This document shows positions 34,370-64,000 of a stretch of DNA of 64,000 nucleotides, piece by piece. Source of the stretch: Lytechinus pictus (taxonomy: Eukaryota; Echinodermata; Echinoidea; Temnopleuroida; Toxopneustidae). Within the stretch, counting starts at the first letter, position 1. Every line of letters starts with the position of its first letter. Location of the stretch: contig NC_087258.1 in assembly GCF_037042905.1 (NCBI RefSeq), positions 10,653,501 to 10,717,500 on the forward strand, written 5' to 3'. The notes beneath the pieces are model-generated. The model had not been told where the DNA came from, did no database searches, and was given only the letters and a program-made list of their open reading frames with translations. A program made the position numbers and the translations under genes.

Positions 34370-34897
34370 TAACCCAGAGAGCTCCCGCCCGCGCAGCGGG
34401 CGGGAGCCCAGAAGCTCACAGTGTATTCTACCATTGCCACCGAACAAGGGTGATTTATGGTCTAAATATTTCTCCAAATGAATTGTGAAAACAAAAAGTG
34501 TACAATTACCACGATTATATGGATGAAGGTCTAGCGAGTGGCAGATTCCTGACATCTGAGCACAGTCTGGAACCTCAAAAAAACCAAAAGTTCTCTCCTT
34601 CTACCCAGTCTCGATCGGCCGTTTTGTTACGATTTTTAACAAAAATGGCCGATCGAGACGGGGTAGAAGCAGAGAACTTTTCGTTTTTTTGAGGTTCCAG
34701 ACTGTGCTCAGATGTCAGGAATCTGCCACTCGCTAGACCTTCATCCATATAATCGTGGTAATTGTACACTTTTTGTTTTCACAATTCATTTGGAGAAATA
34801 TTTAGACCATAAATCACCCTTGTCCGGTGGCAATGGTAGAATACACTGTGAGCTTCTGGGCTCCCGCCCGCTGCGCGGACGGGAGCTCTCTGGGTTA
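34370..34897. mobile_element. Foldback element, 528-bp near-perfect palindrome, 9-bp TSD
   Basis: The two arms mirror each other from TAACCCAGAGAGCTCCCGCC at 34370 to the complementary end at 34897, with the centre near 34633. Even the centre is palindromic (TTTTGTTA...TAACAAAA). The nonamer GCAGTGGCT is duplicated exactly at 34361-34369 and 34898-34906. Each arm starts with a smaller GC hairpin (CCCGCCCGC / GCGGGCGGG). The identical predicted proteins on opposite strands are a by-product of the palindrome. Nine-base duplications are typical of Mutator-type transposons. Confidence 0.88.
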
Positions 34898-35968
34898 GCA
34901 GTGGCTATGTTGATTTTATATTGTAGTTTTTATATTTGATTTATGATTATAATCAAGGTAAATAGTAAAATAGCACAGCCTTTACATGAAGCCACAGAAT
35001 AAGTGTGATTATTACAATGTCAACTCAATGTACCGGTATTTTTATTTTATCATCTGATTAACGTTGGGCTTGCCTGTATTGATTTATAGCCTTTAATAAT
35101 TATTATTAATTCCAGCCTTTATTCTATGATGTGAATTAAAGTAATGTTAGAGGTATATCGTACAACAGAAGAATCAATAAAACTTGGATGAAAGATTGAT
35201 GACATTCACTACTTATATTAACTTATTAATAATCTGATAGTATAGAGTCTAGTCTTACGGAGTAGATTCTAAATGTTCTTTTTAGCCAACTAATTTCTTA
35301 TAATTATTTTGCCCATTTCAATAAAAAAAAATATCAAAATTTACAGTATACATCTAGTGTAGTAGTAGGTTTCACTGTACACCATGTATCTTTCATGCTT
35401 AATCAATGAAATGCCAGCCACAAATGCCCCAAGGTGAAAAAATATCCCTTAAAGAACACAAATTATTATCGAGCCTGGATTGGATTGTTCTTGTGTATGA
35501 TTCACATTATAAAAAAGGTGTATATTATTTCAGGTGTCCTGATTGGTGAGAATGTGAACATTCAACCTTTTTGTGCATTGTAAATTTGTAATGCAGTGCA
35601 TACAGGTGCACCATGAAAATATTTGCTCACTCAAGCAAAGCAGTGCCATAATCATGACTCGGTATAGGAAGCAGTAAAAATTTAACCATTTAAAAAGCAT
35701 GTTTTTTAATTATATGAAATACGATATTAAAAATTGTCAAAGTACAGGTGTCATCTCCATGTATATTGTGTAATATTAAGAGAACCAAGTACAATTCTCA
35801 TAATTATAAATTTAAATAGATGTTAAGGAATTCATGCAGCTGAACATATACATGTACCAATGAAAAGGCAATAGAACACGTAAGACTTCATCCATGTGTC
35901 CATATCATTGTAATGATGAAGAGTTATTTCTAAATATTTTATTTTATTGTATTTTTAAAAACTGTCAG
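34898..35968. other. No gene seen; upstream or intronic DNA of the PI3K gene
   Basis: AT-rich sequence before the acceptor of the first coding exon. Because that exon begins with an AG acceptor, this is probably intron between a non-coding first exon and the coding exon. Confidence 0.45.
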
Positions 35969-63594
<27,626 letters not shown>

Positions 63595-63639
63595 GTACGC
63601 TTTTATTTTGAAACTCTTAAACCAAAAACAAACTCCTGG

Positions 63640-63775
63640 GGGCTGTTTCATGGAGCTTCCTGTTAATTATTTTCACTGACAAATTTGTTCTCAGCCAATC
63701 AGATGCAAGAATTTAAATAGCTTATAACAGCTGTCTGTTCAAATCACTTATGATTTGTTTCATGGAATTATCCTG
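63640..63775. mobile_element. Partial MITE-like repeat
   Basis: Contains CTGTTTCATGGAGCTTCCTG and TTGTTTCATGGAATTATCCTG ends and the inverted form of the ATCTGATTGGCTGAGA block seen near 52980 and 15260. The boundaries are not sharp. Confidence 0.45.
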
Positions 63776-64000
63776 TGGTGTTGTCACTCTATTTTGAAAT
63801 AGGTGACCTGGATCATTCAGCATCCCAGAATTCAACCCTTATTTATTAAACAGTGTTGCACATTCGTTTTCTGCCATTTCACCCCTATTATATCGAAACA
63901 AAATGAGTGCGATTTTGCAATTTAAAACACTCATACGGTATTCCACATATCAAAATACAAATTTTGCTGAACCACCTCTATTTTAACAACATTAAGTTCA

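Noticed and set aside
34334-34939. Two identical proteins predicted on opposite strands
   Set aside because: They result from the two arms of the foldback element.

Overview
This is a window of animal nuclear DNA. It is AT-rich, with long introns, tRNA-Lys-related SINEs and many small inverted-repeat transposons. A Ty3/gypsy element with Gmr1-type gene order, two CR1/Jockey-type retrotransposons and the repeat style point to a marine deuterostome, most likely an echinoderm such as a sea urchin. The species call is inference.

Layout. 1-6353: right-hand part of an LTR retrotransposon with one long gag-pol frame in which integrase precedes reverse transcriptase; the 3' LTR is present and the 5' LTR lies left of the window. 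6354-10747: a non-LTR retrotransposon whose ORF1 is cut by the LTR element and whose ORF2 has one in-frame stop. 10748-19587: gene-poor DNA with microsatellites, a SINE and MITEs. 19588-22870 (minus): a complete three-exon gene for a membrane-anchored TPR protein related to TTC17. 23750-27840: a second non-LTR element with an open EN-RT frame. 27857-34897: repeats, including a minisatellite, a 2.4-kb inverted-repeat element filled with a period-115 satellite, and a 528-bp foldback element with 9-bp target duplications.

35969 to beyond the right edge (plus): the main host gene, a class IA PI3-kinase catalytic subunit of the p110 beta/delta type. Fourteen coding exons are visible, covering the adaptor-binding, Ras-binding, C2 and helical domains and the start of the kinase domain (about 811 codons). 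All splice phases agree. The 14.4-kb first coding intron holds a set of nested transposons, one inside another, each with its own terminal inverted repeats.

The two host genes are unrelated in function. The most unusual material is in the repeats: a 3.3-kb inverted-repeat element carrying eight same-strand copies of GGTAACTGACATTACA; inside it a 1-kb element with a tandem array of nuclear-receptor-type DR1 motifs; a MITE family with 6-bp target duplications caught inserting into itself; and decayed partial duplicates of PI3K exons beside the functional exons. No prokaryotic, CRISPR or phage feature was seen.
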